A stretch of DNA of 64,000 nucleotides from the NCBI GenBank assembly GCA_016718035.1, contig JADKEK010000001.1, positions 558,001 to 622,000 on the forward strand, written 5' to 3'. Within the stretch, counting starts at the first letter, position 1. Each line of letters starts with the position of its first letter. Of this stretch, positions 26,307 through 34,975 are shown piece by piece. A program made the position numbers and the translations under genes. The notes beneath the pieces are model-generated. The model did no database searches. It had not been told where the DNA came from and saw nothing but the letters and a program-made list of their open reading frames with translations. This DNA comes from Bacteroidota bacterium (lineage in GTDB: Bacteria > Bacteroidota > Bacteroidia > Chitinophagales > BACL12).

Positions 26307-27593
26307 ATGTCATTTAATAAATCACAAGCCTCAATGACCTTTATATTTATCACTTTGCTGATAGATGTAATTGGTTTTGGTATCATTATTCCTGTGTTGC
26401 CGAGTTTAATTAAAGAATTACACGGTGGAGATTTTAGTGAGGCTGCGCGAATTGGTGGTTGGCTATTGTTTGCATTTGCAATCATGCAATTTATTTTTTC
26501 TCCGATTTTAGGGAATTTAAGTGACAGGTATGGACGCAGACCGGTATTGTTATTGGCATTATTTGGTTTTGGCTGTGATTATTTAATCATGGCATTTGCA
26601 CCGGATTTAATTTGGTTGTTTGTCGGACGAATTCTTGCAGGTATTACCGGTGCGAGTTTTTCAACTGCAAGCGCATATATAGCAGATGTTTCTCCTCCAG
26701 AAAAAAGAGCGCAAAATTTCGGATTAATAGGTGCTGCATTTGGAATGGGATTTATTATTGGTCCCGCAGTTGGAGGTTTGCTTGGTGAGTTAGGTTCACG
26801 AGTACCATTTTTTGCTGCAGCGGGATTATCGTTTGTCAATTGGCTGTACGGATTTTTTGTATTACCTGAATCATTACCTAAAGAAAAACGCAGACCATTT
26901 GAATGGAAGCGAGCAAATCCTATTGGCTCTTTGTTGGCATTAAAAAAATATCCGCTGACTTATGGATTAATTGCCTCTTTAGTTTGTATTTATATTGCTT
27001 CGCATGCGGTTCAAAGTAATTGGAGTTATTTTACCATGGGCACATTAGGATGGAGCGAAAAAGCAGTCGGATTGTCGCTTGCTTTTGTGGGATTATTAGT
27101 AGGAATAGTGCAAGGTGGATTAATTCGTATTACTATTCCCAGATTTGGGCAAAAAAACTCTTTGTATTACGGTTTAGCCTTATATACCATCGGATTATTT
27201 TTAATGGGCATTGCCAGCCAAAGCTGGATGATGTATGTATTCTTAATTCCATATTGTTTAGGCGGTATAGGTATGCCGGCTTTGCAGGGAATTATTTCTT
27301 CACAAGTGCCTAGTAATGAACAAGGGGAGTTGCAAGGGGCAATGACAGGTTTGATGAGTTTAACATCTATTGTTGGGCCCCCATTAATGACAAATACCTA
27401 TGCGTATTTTACAGCAGATAGTGCACCTGTACATTTTGCAGGCGCTGCATTTATTTTAGGTGCTGCATTTATGCTGGTAAGTTTATTTTTAGCTCGAAAT
27501 ACCCTCAAACACCAAGACATTCCCAATCATGTAAAAGCAGAGGTAGAACCAGTTATTCAAAATATTCGTGATAACGACCCAAGTAATCTGTAA
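26307..27593 (+). CDS. MFS transporter, TetA-like (TCR) subgroup
   Basis: 428 residues, twelve probable membrane segments. MFS motif A, GNLSDRYGRRPVLL, lies near residue 72. LLIDVIGFGIIIPVLPSLI at the N-terminus and RILAGITGASFSTASAYIAD are characteristic of the TCR/DHA1 group. Such proteins export drugs or metabolites by proton antiport, and this resemblance alone does not show tetracycline resistance. The end overlaps the convergent lipoprotein gene by 41 bases. Confidence 0.85.
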   Translation: MSFNKSQASMTFIFITLLIDVIGFGIIIPVLPSLIKELHGGDFSEAARIGGWLLFAFAIMQFIFSPILGNLSDRYGRRPVLLLALFGFGCDYLIMAFAPDLIWLFVGRILAGITGASFSTASAYIADVSPPEKRAQNFGLIGAAFGMGFIIGPAVGGLLGELGSRVPFFAAAGLSFVNWLYGFFVLPESLPKEKRRPFEWKRANPIGSLLALKKYPLTYGLIASLVCIYIASHAVQSNWSYFTMGTLGWSEKAVGLSLAFVGLLVGIVQGGLIRITIPRFGQKNSLYYGLALYTIGLFLMGIASQSWMMYVFLIPYCLGGIGMPALQGIISSQVPSNEQGELQGAMTGLMSLTSIVGPPLMTNTYAYFTADSAPVHFAGAAFILGAAFMLVSLFLARNTLKHQDIPNHVKAEVEPVIQNIRDNDPSNL

Positions 27594-27999
27594 GTTTCAC
27601 GTATTGGGCTTCGCAGGTTGCTTGTCCTCCTAATTGCATAGGAACTATAATCTCATGTATAGGGAATAAGTAACTGTGAATCATTTCATGGGCAGGACCC
27701 ATATCTACACAATAATTAATGATATACAGGTAATCGCTCATTAACGAATCACCCAAAACATGGTATGCGGTTGTATCAGCAGGTGTTTCAAAAGATTGTA
27801 TCTGCCTGAGCATCATATCAATACCTTCGGTAGTCTCCTTATTAGCAGGCCATTTTTGTCCGTTGTTGAGATATAAAGCTGTTCCACGGCACAAGATGTA
27901 TTTATTATGTGGAGCCTGTTGGTTAAACGTTTCCTCCGCTTGCTGACAAGCAACAAACAGTAAACTGCTCAGCAATAGTATGAATCCAACAGCTTTCAT
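27553..27999 (-). CDS. Lipoprotein of unknown function
   Basis: 148 residues from the ATG at 27999. The signal MKAVGFILLLSSLLFVACQQ has the lipobox LFVAC. The mature protein is helical, with CVDMGPAHEMIHSYLFPIHE, a pattern seen in small Bacteroidota helical lipoproteins. Two Cys at RGTAL/NYCVD flank the helices. It is convergent with, and overlaps, the MFS gene. Function unknown. Confidence 0.6.
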   Translation of the reverse strand: MKAVGFILLLSSLLFVACQQAEETFNQQAPHNKYILCRGTALYLNNGQKWPANKETTEGIDMMLRQIQSFETPADTTAYHVLGDSLMSDYLYIINYCVDMGPAHEMIHSYLFPIHEIIVPMQLGGQATCEAQYVKLTDYLGRYHEYFE

Positions 28000-28124
28000 A
28001 ATCCGGAATAAAGGTAACATGTTTACATTACCCCATTGATGACTTGGATTGCCATTTACGGTATTTTTACAGTAATCTACTTGAACAATAGGATATTGTT
28101 TTTGTTATAGAAAAAACTCAACAA

Positions 28125-29072
28125 ATGGACAACAACTCACTACTCTGGTTAGGTTTCAACCTTTTTGTATTACTTATGCTAGCGCTCGATTTGGGTGTTT
28201 TTCACCGAAAGAGCCATGTGGTTGGCATAAAAGAAGCGCTCACATGGAGTGCAGTTTGGATTTTTTTGGCATTAGTTTTTAATGCACTCATATATTTCGG
28301 CATAGTTGGGGATTATGCCACTAAAGAAATTCAGCAGCAAAAAGGGTTGGAATTTTTAACCGGATATTTAATTGAAAAATCGCTCAGTATTGACAATATT
28401 TTTGTGTTTTTACTAATATTTACATTTTTCAAAGTGCCGGATATTTATCAGCACAAAGTATTGTTTTGGGGAATTTTAGGTGCATTAATTATGCGTGCTA
28501 TTTTCATTTTTGCCGGTGTCGCATTGATAGAAAAATTTCATTGGATTATTTATGTATTCGGTATCTTCTTAATTATTACCGGTATTAATATGGTTCGGAA
28601 TAAGGATAAAAAATTAGACCCTGAAAAAAGTATCATTATCCGAATGTTCAGGAAAATATTTCCAGTGCATAACGACTATGCCGGAAGCAGTTTTTTTATT
28701 ACCAAAAATGGTAAAAAACATGCAACCTTGTTATTTGTTGTGTTGTTATTTATCGAATTTACTGACCTGATATTTGCTGTAGACAGTATACCGGCAATTC
28801 TGGCCATTACGCCTGACCCATTTATTGTTTACACCTCCAATGTGTTTGCGATATTAGGTTTACGCAGTTTATATTTTGCTTTGTCAGGCATTATGCATCG
28901 ATTTAAATACCTGATTTATGGATTAGCTGCTGTATTAATTTTTGTTGGTATAAAAATGTGTCTGGTAGATGTATACAAAATGCCAATTGGGATTTCACTT
29001 GGTGTAATTGCTCTCGTGTTAACTATTTCAATTGTGTACAGTATGTATCGCACCAAAAATACAGACCACTAA
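28125..29072 (+). CDS. TerC/Alx family membrane protein
   Basis: 315 residues, about nine membrane segments. TerC marks are LTGYLIEKSLSIDNIFVFLL near residue 80, EFTDLIFAVDSIPAILAIT near 210, and SNVFAILGLRSLYFALSG. Family members export or handle metal ions (Mn2+ for Alx/MntX types) at the inner membrane and some load metal onto secreted enzymes. It is convergent with the next MFS gene (the stops overlap). Confidence 0.9.
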   Translation: MDNNSLLWLGFNLFVLLMLALDLGVFHRKSHVVGIKEALTWSAVWIFLALVFNALIYFGIVGDYATKEIQQQKGLEFLTGYLIEKSLSIDNIFVFLLIFTFFKVPDIYQHKVLFWGILGALIMRAIFIFAGVALIEKFHWIIYVFGIFLIITGINMVRNKDKKLDPEKSIIIRMFRKIFPVHNDYAGSSFFITKNGKKHATLLFVVLLFIEFTDLIFAVDSIPAILAITPDPFIVYTSNVFAILGLRSLYFALSGIMHRFKYLIYGLAAVLIFVGIKMCLVDVYKMPIGISLGVIALVLTISIVYSMYRTKNTDH

Positions 29073-30280
29073 ATTTTTTCGGTTGCAGTTTGTTTTTGCG
29101 CAATGGAATGAAATCCAAATGCAGTCAGCAAACAAAAAACACCCATAATCCACCACAATGTGGTGTAATTAAAGTTTTCGATTATTTGTGTGCTGCTATA
29201 TGGTGAAATAATAAAGGCTAATGCCCAGGCGATGGTATACGCTGCAAGGTAGCTGCCACGTGTTTGTGGAGTGGCACTTTTTACAACGCGTGAAATCATA
29301 AATGGCATGGCAAATATTTCAGAAAAACTAAGCAGCAACATGGCAATTAATAAGATAATGGTGCCGTGAAATATATTAAATATCAGAAACGACAAACCTA
29401 ACATCACACAACCAACAACTATCATGGCATTTGGCCGGAAACGTTTGTCCAATTGTGAAACGGTAATCATTTCGAAAATAAATACGATTAGTCCATTAAA
29501 TCCGATTAATAAACCGATTGCTGCTTCGGGTTTAAAATATACATCTTTATAATAAAGTGGTATGCCGCTGAATATTTGAAAAAAGGCAGCAGCATAAAAA
29601 AAACAGAACAACATAAACAGCATAAATTTTCCATCGCGATAAGGGGAAGTTTGTGCTGTTGTTGCGTGTTTTTTCTCTGTATGGATTTGTGGTTGTTTTT
29701 CTTTGAAGTAATAATAAAAAACGATACCCGCTACAATACATGTTGCGCCATCTCCAATAAATAACCACATATAATTGATACCTGCTAATAAACCTGCAAT
29801 GGCAGGGCCTATCGCCACACCGAGATTGATGGCCATACGCATTAATGAAAACGAACGCGTGGTAGTTGCTTCCGTAGCAAAATGGGAAGTCATAGATGAT
29901 GCTGCCGGTCGCAAACTATCGTTAATTAACCCGCAAATAAATACACCAATTGCCAATGGATAAAAACCATGCAGAAAAGGAATAAATAAATAACTCATTC
30001 CACCAATGGTTAAACTCAGGAATTGTACTTTAAATGGCCCAAATTTGTCTGTCCATCTACCACCTAAATAAGAACCTGCTAAACTACCTATACCAAAAAT
30101 ACTCATGATAATCCCGGCTTCAGTTTTTGTATATCCTAAAGCACTGGTCATGTACACGGTCATAAAAGGCAATACCATACTTCCGGTCCGATTGATCAAC
30201 TGAATAGTTGCCAATATCCACACTGGTTTTGTAATGCCGTGATAAGCTTCTTTGTATGTCCTGAAAAATTGAGCTAGCAC
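29069..30280 (-). CDS. MFS transporter
   Basis: About 403 residues from a GTG at 30280 (VLAQFFRTYKEAYHG). Longer upstream reading would overlap the ubiX 3' end and lacks an ATG, so the start is uncertain. Twelve likely membrane segments; motif A is LGGRWTDKFGPFKVQFL. NRTGSMVLPFMTVYMTSALG opens the first helices. It is an MFS exporter or importer of unknown substrate, possibly following ubiX on the same transcript. Confidence 0.75.
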   Translation of the reverse strand: MLAQFFRTYKEAYHGITKPVWILATIQLINRTGSMVLPFMTVYMTSALGYTKTEAGIIMSIFGIGSLAGSYLGGRWTDKFGPFKVQFLSLTIGGMSYLFIPFLHGFYPLAIGVFICGLINDSLRPAASSMTSHFATEATTTRSFSLMRMAINLGVAIGPAIAGLLAGINYMWLFIGDGATCIVAGIVFYYYFKEKQPQIHTEKKHATTAQTSPYRDGKFMLFMLFCFFYAAAFFQIFSGIPLYYKDVYFKPEAAIGLLIGFNGLIVFIFEMITVSQLDKRFRPNAMIVVGCVMLGLSFLIFNIFHGTIILLIAMLLLSFSEIFAMPFMISRVVKSATPQTRGSYLAAYTIAWALAFIISPYSSTQIIENFNYTTLWWIMGVFCLLTAFGFHSIAQKQTATEKI

Positions 30281-30341
30281 ATCACGAAGATACGAGATGC
30301 ATTTTTTCAGAAAAATAAACGCTGTGTTTAGTGGCAGGAAA

Positions 30342-30911
30342 TTATTTGTTTTCGCTCCAGCGATATCCACCCACATCAAACCCTGCAAGGTCCATTACCC
30401 GATTTATGACGGTTTCGGCCAGTTGTTCAAAAGTTTCCGGTTTGCTGTAAAAAGAAGGAGTGGCAGGACAAATAATACCTCCAGCCAGCGTAATTGTTTC
30501 CATATTTTTGATATGAATCAGGTTGTAGGGTGTTTCACGGGCTACTAAAATCAGTTTTCTTCTTTCTTTTAACATCACATCAGCAGCACGGGTAATCAGG
30601 TCGTTGGAAATGCCTGTTGCAATGCGGCCAAGGGTTCCCATTGAGCATGGACAGATAATCATGGTGTCATATTTGGCAGACCCAGACGCAAAGGGAGCCA
30701 TAAAATCATTTTTATCGAAAACCTGGTAGGGATATTGGGTGTAGTTGTCGTTGTCAAGTTCGTATTTCCAAACATCTCTCGCATTATCGCTCATTACTAC
30801 CCCAACGGTAATATTATTTTGGTCGAGCTGACTTATTTTATCCAACAACACTTTCGCATATATAGCACCACTGGCGCCGGTTACAGCTACAACAATTTTC
30901 CGTTTCAACAT
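30342..30911 (-). CDS. ubiX: Flavin prenyltransferase UbiX
   Basis: 189 residues, the usual length. It makes the prenylated FMN cofactor of UbiD decarboxylases from FMN and dimethylallyl phosphate. The family residues are visible: VAVTGASGAIYAKVLL at the N-terminus, IICPCSMGTLGRIATGISND near residue 85, RRKLILVARETPYN near 120, and GGIICPATPSFYSKP near 145. Confidence 0.95.
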   Translation of the reverse strand: MLKRKIVVAVTGASGAIYAKVLLDKISQLDQNNITVGVVMSDNARDVWKYELDNDNYTQYPYQVFDKNDFMAPFASGSAKYDTMIICPCSMGTLGRIATGISNDLITRAADVMLKERRKLILVARETPYNLIHIKNMETITLAGGIICPATPSFYSKPETFEQLAETVINRVMDLAGFDVGGYRWSENK

Positions 30912-30953
30912 GTTAATAGTTATTAATAGATTGCAAGTTAACCAGTTTGGAAT

Positions 30954-30961
30954 TATTTTTG
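30954..30961 (+). promoter_or_regulatory. Promoter: TATTTTTG with a -33 TTG at 30931-30933
   Basis: An exact -7 box preceded by TTG with a 20-base spacer, the canonical Bacteroidota arrangement. It would drive the tandem thioredoxin genes. Confidence 0.6.
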
Positions 30962-30993
30962 TTTAGTTAAAGTTTAAGAAAGAAATCATACCT

Positions 30994-31623
30994 ATGCAGA
31001 AGAAGTACGTATATATCCTCGTTTTTGTTGCTCTTGTAGCCGGAGCAATTGCAGCCGTAAAGCCGGTTCTCAATGCAAATACACCGGCTGAAAAGTCACA
31101 ATTAATTGATAATGAATTAGTTGCAGACCAAGATTCCACACTTACACCATTTAAATGGTATACGGTAAACGAGGCTTTGACATTACAGGCTCAAACAGGT
31201 AAAAAAATGTTTATCGACGTATATACTACTTGGTGTGGACCGTGTAAAATGCTGGATGCCAATACATTCTCCAATACCGAAATAAAAAAGTTACTTTCCG
31301 AATACTATATCCCGACAAAATTTAATGCCGAAAGTGGTGATACCATTATTTTTAAAGGTCAAACCTTTATCAATAAAAACTACACCACAGTTCCACGAAA
31401 AAGCACACATGATTTTGCGATTTATATTGCTTCTACTCAGCAAGGTTTAGGTTATCCTACAATGGTGTTTTTAGATGAACAACAAAATCTGATTCAACCA
31501 ATTTCAGGTTATTTAGTGCCTGAACGATTAGAGCCAATTTTAGCCTATTTTGGTTCGAATGCCTATAAGGATACCGATTGGGATACTTATTACAAAAATT
31601 TTAAATCTAACATTTCACAATAA
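30994..31623 (+). CDS. Membrane-anchored thioredoxin-like protein (first of a pair)
   Basis: 209 residues. The N-terminal anchor (about 5-25) is followed by a thioredoxin_7-like domain with the CGPC redox site (TTWCGPCKML, near residue 85), an insertion of about 50 residues with TVPRKSTHDFAIYIAS, and the cis-Pro strand GYPTMVFLDE. It faces the periplasm and probably reduces or isomerises disulfides. The next gene, 4 bases away, is a paralogue with the same insertion. Confidence 0.85.
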   Translation: MQKKYVYILVFVALVAGAIAAVKPVLNANTPAEKSQLIDNELVADQDSTLTPFKWYTVNEALTLQAQTGKKMFIDVYTTWCGPCKMLDANTFSNTEIKKLLSEYYIPTKFNAESGDTIIFKGQTFINKNYTTVPRKSTHDFAIYIASTQQGLGYPTMVFLDEQQNLIQPISGYLVPERLEPILAYFGSNAYKDTDWDTYYKNFKSNISQ

Positions 31624-31627
31624 CTCC

Positions 31628-32221
31628 ATGATTTCATCTCTGATTGTTGCAGCGGCCATGTATATTGGCCTTACAAATCCTACTGTTACTGAAACGACAA
31701 TGATTTCAGAAACACCAGGTGATAGCATTGTTTGGATGCCACTTGCCGATGTAAATAAAATTGTTGAGAAGAATATCAAAAAAAATAAGGTAAAAGAAGA
31801 CAAACTGATAATTGTTGACTTTTACACTGATTGGTGCGGATGGTGCAAACGATTAGATAATGAAACTTACAAAAATGCTGAAGTAGCGGCATTAATGAAC
31901 ACTTATTTTTATCCGGTAAAATTTGATGCAGAATCACGCGATAGCTTAAATTTTGCAGGTGTTCCGTATAAATTTAAGCCTTCCGGAAGTCGCGGCACAA
32001 ATGAATTTGCGCTTACGATGGCTTCAAGACCAGGAGGAAGAATCGGTTACCCTACAATCACCATTATTTCCCCAATGGGCGAAAAAATAGTGGTTGAAGC
32101 CGGTTATAAAAATGCCGATAAAATGAAATTGTTTTTGTTGTATTATGGCGAAGGTCATTACAAAACAAAAGATTATATCACTTTTGAAAAAGAATACAAC
32201 CAAAAACAGCTTACCGATTAA
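31628..32221 (+). CDS. Secreted thioredoxin-like protein (second of a pair)
   Basis: 197 residues from the ATG at 31628, four bases after the previous stop. A signal-like N-terminus (ISSLIVAAAMYIGL) is followed by redox site CGWC in YTDWCGWCKRLD near residue 73, then SRGTNEFALTMAS and GYPTITII. It shares with its neighbour the insertion between active site and cis-Pro, so the two are tandem duplicates with different xP/xW centres (CGPC versus CGWC), suggesting different redox potentials. Confidence 0.85.
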   Translation: MISSLIVAAAMYIGLTNPTVTETTMISETPGDSIVWMPLADVNKIVEKNIKKNKVKEDKLIIVDFYTDWCGWCKRLDNETYKNAEVAALMNTYFYPVKFDAESRDSLNFAGVPYKFKPSGSRGTNEFALTMASRPGGRIGYPTITIISPMGEKIVVEAGYKNADKMKLFLLYYGEGHYKTKDYITFEKEYNQKQLTD

Positions 32222-32279
32222 GTGCATAAAATAGTGCATAAGATTTTAGGTTTTCTTTCCTTTCTAAATAGGTGAGGGG

Positions 32280-32287
32280 TATATTTG
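32280..32287 (+). promoter_or_regulatory. -7 promoter box TATATTTG for kup
   Basis: Exact TAnnTTTG, 9 bases before the ATG at 32297. It argues against the in-frame TTG at 32285, which lies inside the box. Confidence 0.5.
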
Positions 32288-32296
32288 CCGGGTTTT

Positions 32297-34243
32297 ATGT
32301 CATCTGCTGGAAAAAATATTCATAAACTTTCTGCTGCCGGAGTGCTAGTTACACTCGGAATTATTTTTGGTGATATTGGTACATCACCAATCTATGTATT
32401 AAGTGCAGTAGTAGGCGATCATACCATCAGTCGCGAACTTGTGTTGGGTGGTTTGAGTTGTGTGTTTTGGACCTTGTTTATTATTACCACATTTAAATAT
32501 GTATATCTCGCCTTAAATAATGATAACAGAGGTGAAGGTGGAATTTTTGCGTTATATGCAATTCACCGCAGGTTTAAAGTAAAATGGGCAATTATTCCGG
32601 CTTTAATTGGTTGTGCAGCTCTTATTGCAGATGGTTTCATTACACCACCAATTTCAATTTCTTCAGCTATAGAAGGCTTAAAACTGCTTAATCCAAATAT
32701 CGACAGTGTTGTACCTTATGTCATAATTGCCATGGCTGTATTGTTTGTTATCCAGCAATTTGGAACAAACGTAGTAGGCAGGGCATTTGGACCAATTATG
32801 GGTGTTTGGTTTGCTATGATTGGTATTTTGGGTGGCATACAGGTTATTCAAAATCCTGATGTATTAAATGCACTTAATCCATATTGGGCAATTCATCTGT
32901 TAACTGATTATAAAGGTGGTTTTTGGTTACTTGGTGGTGTGTTTCTATGTTCAACTGGAGCAGAGGCCATGTATAGTGATTTAGGACATTGTGGTAAACA
33001 TAATATTCGTTTCAGCTGGACATTTGTGTTAGTGATGTTGCTCCTCAATTATGCAGGTCAATCTTCTTATTTACTTACTCAAGCAGGACATACACTCGAT
33101 GAACATAGTCCGTTTTACATGATTATGCCGGAATGGTTCCTACCTATCGGAATTATCATCGCTACATTGGCTACTTTAATTGCAAGTCAAGCTATTATAA
33201 CCGGTTGTTTTACTTTGGTGAATGAAGCAATGAAATTAAAACTCTGGACCAATTTCAAAGTTATTTATCCATCTACAGTTAGAGGTCAAATTTATATCCC
33301 TGCTATTAACTGGTTTTTATTTGTGGGATGTATTGCAGTGGTATTATTATTCAGAGAAGCAAAAAACATGGAAGCTGCTTATGGTTTAGCCATTACATTT
33401 GATATGATAATGACTACCATATTACTAGCCAGCTTAATGCGTTTACAAAAAAGGAATATCATATTAATCGGAATATTTGCAGTAGTTATTCTGGCCATTG
33501 AAGGTTCATTCCTGATTTCCAATTTAAATAAATTTACGCATGGCGGTTGGTTTACAGTATCATTAGCTGTTGCCATATTTTTTGGATTATGGATTTTTTA
33601 CGAAGCGAGAAAATTACGCGCAAAACATACAGAGTTTGTTGAAATCAATAAATACCTGCCTGCTATTCAAGATTTGATGGCAGATGAATCTTTACCAAAA
33701 GAATCTACACATTTAGTATACATGTCGATGGTAAATGATAAAAACCATATTGACTCTAATATCATTTATTCCATATTCCGCAAACGACCTAAACGCGCTG
33801 ATGTATATTGGTTTGTGCACGTTGATATTGCCAATGATCCTTATTTAGCCAGTTATTCGGTTGATACTATTATTCCGAAAAAAATGTTTTTTGTGCGCCT
33901 GCGTTTTGGGTTTAAAGTAGAGCACAAGGTGAACGTGATGTTCAGACAAATAGTGGAAGAAATGGTACAAACAGGTGAAGTGGATATAGTAAGTAACTAT
34001 CCAAGTTTGAGAAAACATGGTATGTATGCGGACTTCAAATTTATTCTCCTTAACTCAAGAGTAGCGAGTGATAATAAATTAACACCTTGGGAACAAATAG
34101 TAGTGAAGGGTTATCGCTTCATCAAATCGTTGAGTTTACCTACACATGAGGATTTCGGACTAGAACTCACCAACGTTGAATACGAGATGGTTCCAATCAG
34201 TGTTAGGGATGCTATAGAAATAAAGCTGGAGCGAATTAAATAG
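32297..34243 (+). CDS. kup: KUP/HAK potassium uptake protein
   Basis: 648 residues from the ATG at 32297. Twelve membrane segments fill the first 430 residues: GIIFGDIGTSPIYVLSAVVG near 22, NRGEGGIFALYA near 75, ADGFITPPISISSAIEG near 105 and GGVFLCSTGAEAMYSDLGH near 215. A cytoplasmic domain of about 200 residues follows (DVYWFVHVDIANDPYLASY). It takes up K+ by proton symport. The 3' end overlaps the convergent phosphatase gene by 8 bases. Confidence 0.95.
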   Translation: MSSAGKNIHKLSAAGVLVTLGIIFGDIGTSPIYVLSAVVGDHTISRELVLGGLSCVFWTLFIITTFKYVYLALNNDNRGEGGIFALYAIHRRFKVKWAIIPALIGCAALIADGFITPPISISSAIEGLKLLNPNIDSVVPYVIIAMAVLFVIQQFGTNVVGRAFGPIMGVWFAMIGILGGIQVIQNPDVLNALNPYWAIHLLTDYKGGFWLLGGVFLCSTGAEAMYSDLGHCGKHNIRFSWTFVLVMLLLNYAGQSSYLLTQAGHTLDEHSPFYMIMPEWFLPIGIIIATLATLIASQAIITGCFTLVNEAMKLKLWTNFKVIYPSTVRGQIYIPAINWFLFVGCIAVVLLFREAKNMEAAYGLAITFDMIMTTILLASLMRLQKRNIILIGIFAVVILAIEGSFLISNLNKFTHGGWFTVSLAVAIFFGLWIFYEARKLRAKHTEFVEINKYLPAIQDLMADESLPKESTHLVYMSMVNDKNHIDSNIIYSIFRKRPKRADVYWFVHVDIANDPYLASYSVDTIIPKKMFFVRLRFGFKVEHKVNVMFRQIVEEMVQTGEVDIVSNYPSLRKHGMYADFKFILLNSRVASDNKLTPWEQIVVKGYRFIKSLSLPTHEDFGLELTNVEYEMVPISVRDAIEIKLERIK

Positions 34244-34972
34244 CTACCTGACCTTCTACGCGATCGAATTTATCGGTATTAACCTGGAATATCGGTGTAA
34301 ATGTGTCTAAATCAAGCGCGCATAAACGACCAATTCCTGATTTAATATGATAAACACATCCGCAATCAATATTAATAGCCGGATATTTTTCTCAGCAATT
34401 TCAGCTTCAAGTGTATCGAAACGACGCGCTGAATGTCCATGCACTATTGTTTTGTTATTGATTTTAGCAGGATCAATATCATTATAAAAATGACGTATCC
34501 AATACATGCTATTTTTATCTTTATAAATATCTTCTTCTTTAAAGTTGAAACCGGCATGTACCAGGATACAATTGTCAAGTTCAACATGTGTTGTCAAGTT
34601 GCGCACAAAAGCGTCATACTTTTTATCGAGATTTTTTAAATCGTCGATTCTGTTATAACCGAAATTCATCATGGTAGTGATACCACCATTTTTAATCCAT
34701 AACTGATATCTGCGCCAGTCCCAGCAATAAGGGATAGTTTCGTCAATAGCTTGCAGAAACATGTATTCATGGTTACCCATTAACACTGTTACTTTGTAAC
34801 CATCTTCCTGCAATTGCATAACATGATCTATTACACCTTTGCTGTTAGGTCCACGGTCAATCAAATCGCCCAATAGGTATAACTCATCCTCTTTGGTAAG
34901 GTTTAACTGTGCTAAAAGATCGATAAAGGTTTGGTAACAACCATGGATGTCAGATATTGCGTAACGTTTCAT
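34236..34972 (-). CDS. Metallophosphoesterase (PPP-type serine/threonine phosphatase-like), frameshifted
   Basis: About 245 residues once corrected. Metal-site motifs are AISDIHGCYQTF near residue 5, LYLLGDLIDRGPNSK near 33, VLMGNHEYMF near 62, LVHAGFNF near 135 and VHGHSAR near 175: the GDxHG-GDxxDRG-GNHE series. The T-run at 34386-34390 is one base short; adding one restores YPAINIDCGCVYHIKSGIG and a TAA at 34236. It is the last gene of the glycan operon, 3 bases after the beta-mannosidase stop. Substrate unknown (bacterial homologues dephosphorylate proteins or diadenosine tetraphosphate). Confidence 0.88.
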
Positions 34973-34975
34973 ATG

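Noticed and set aside
26307..27593. Tetracycline resistance gene
   Set aside because: Similarity is to the TCR/DHA1 group in general; nothing in the context indicates resistance.
27553..27999. HExxH metalloprotease from HEMIH
   Set aside because: The motif lies in a pattern typical of small helical lipoproteins and no third zinc ligand is evident.
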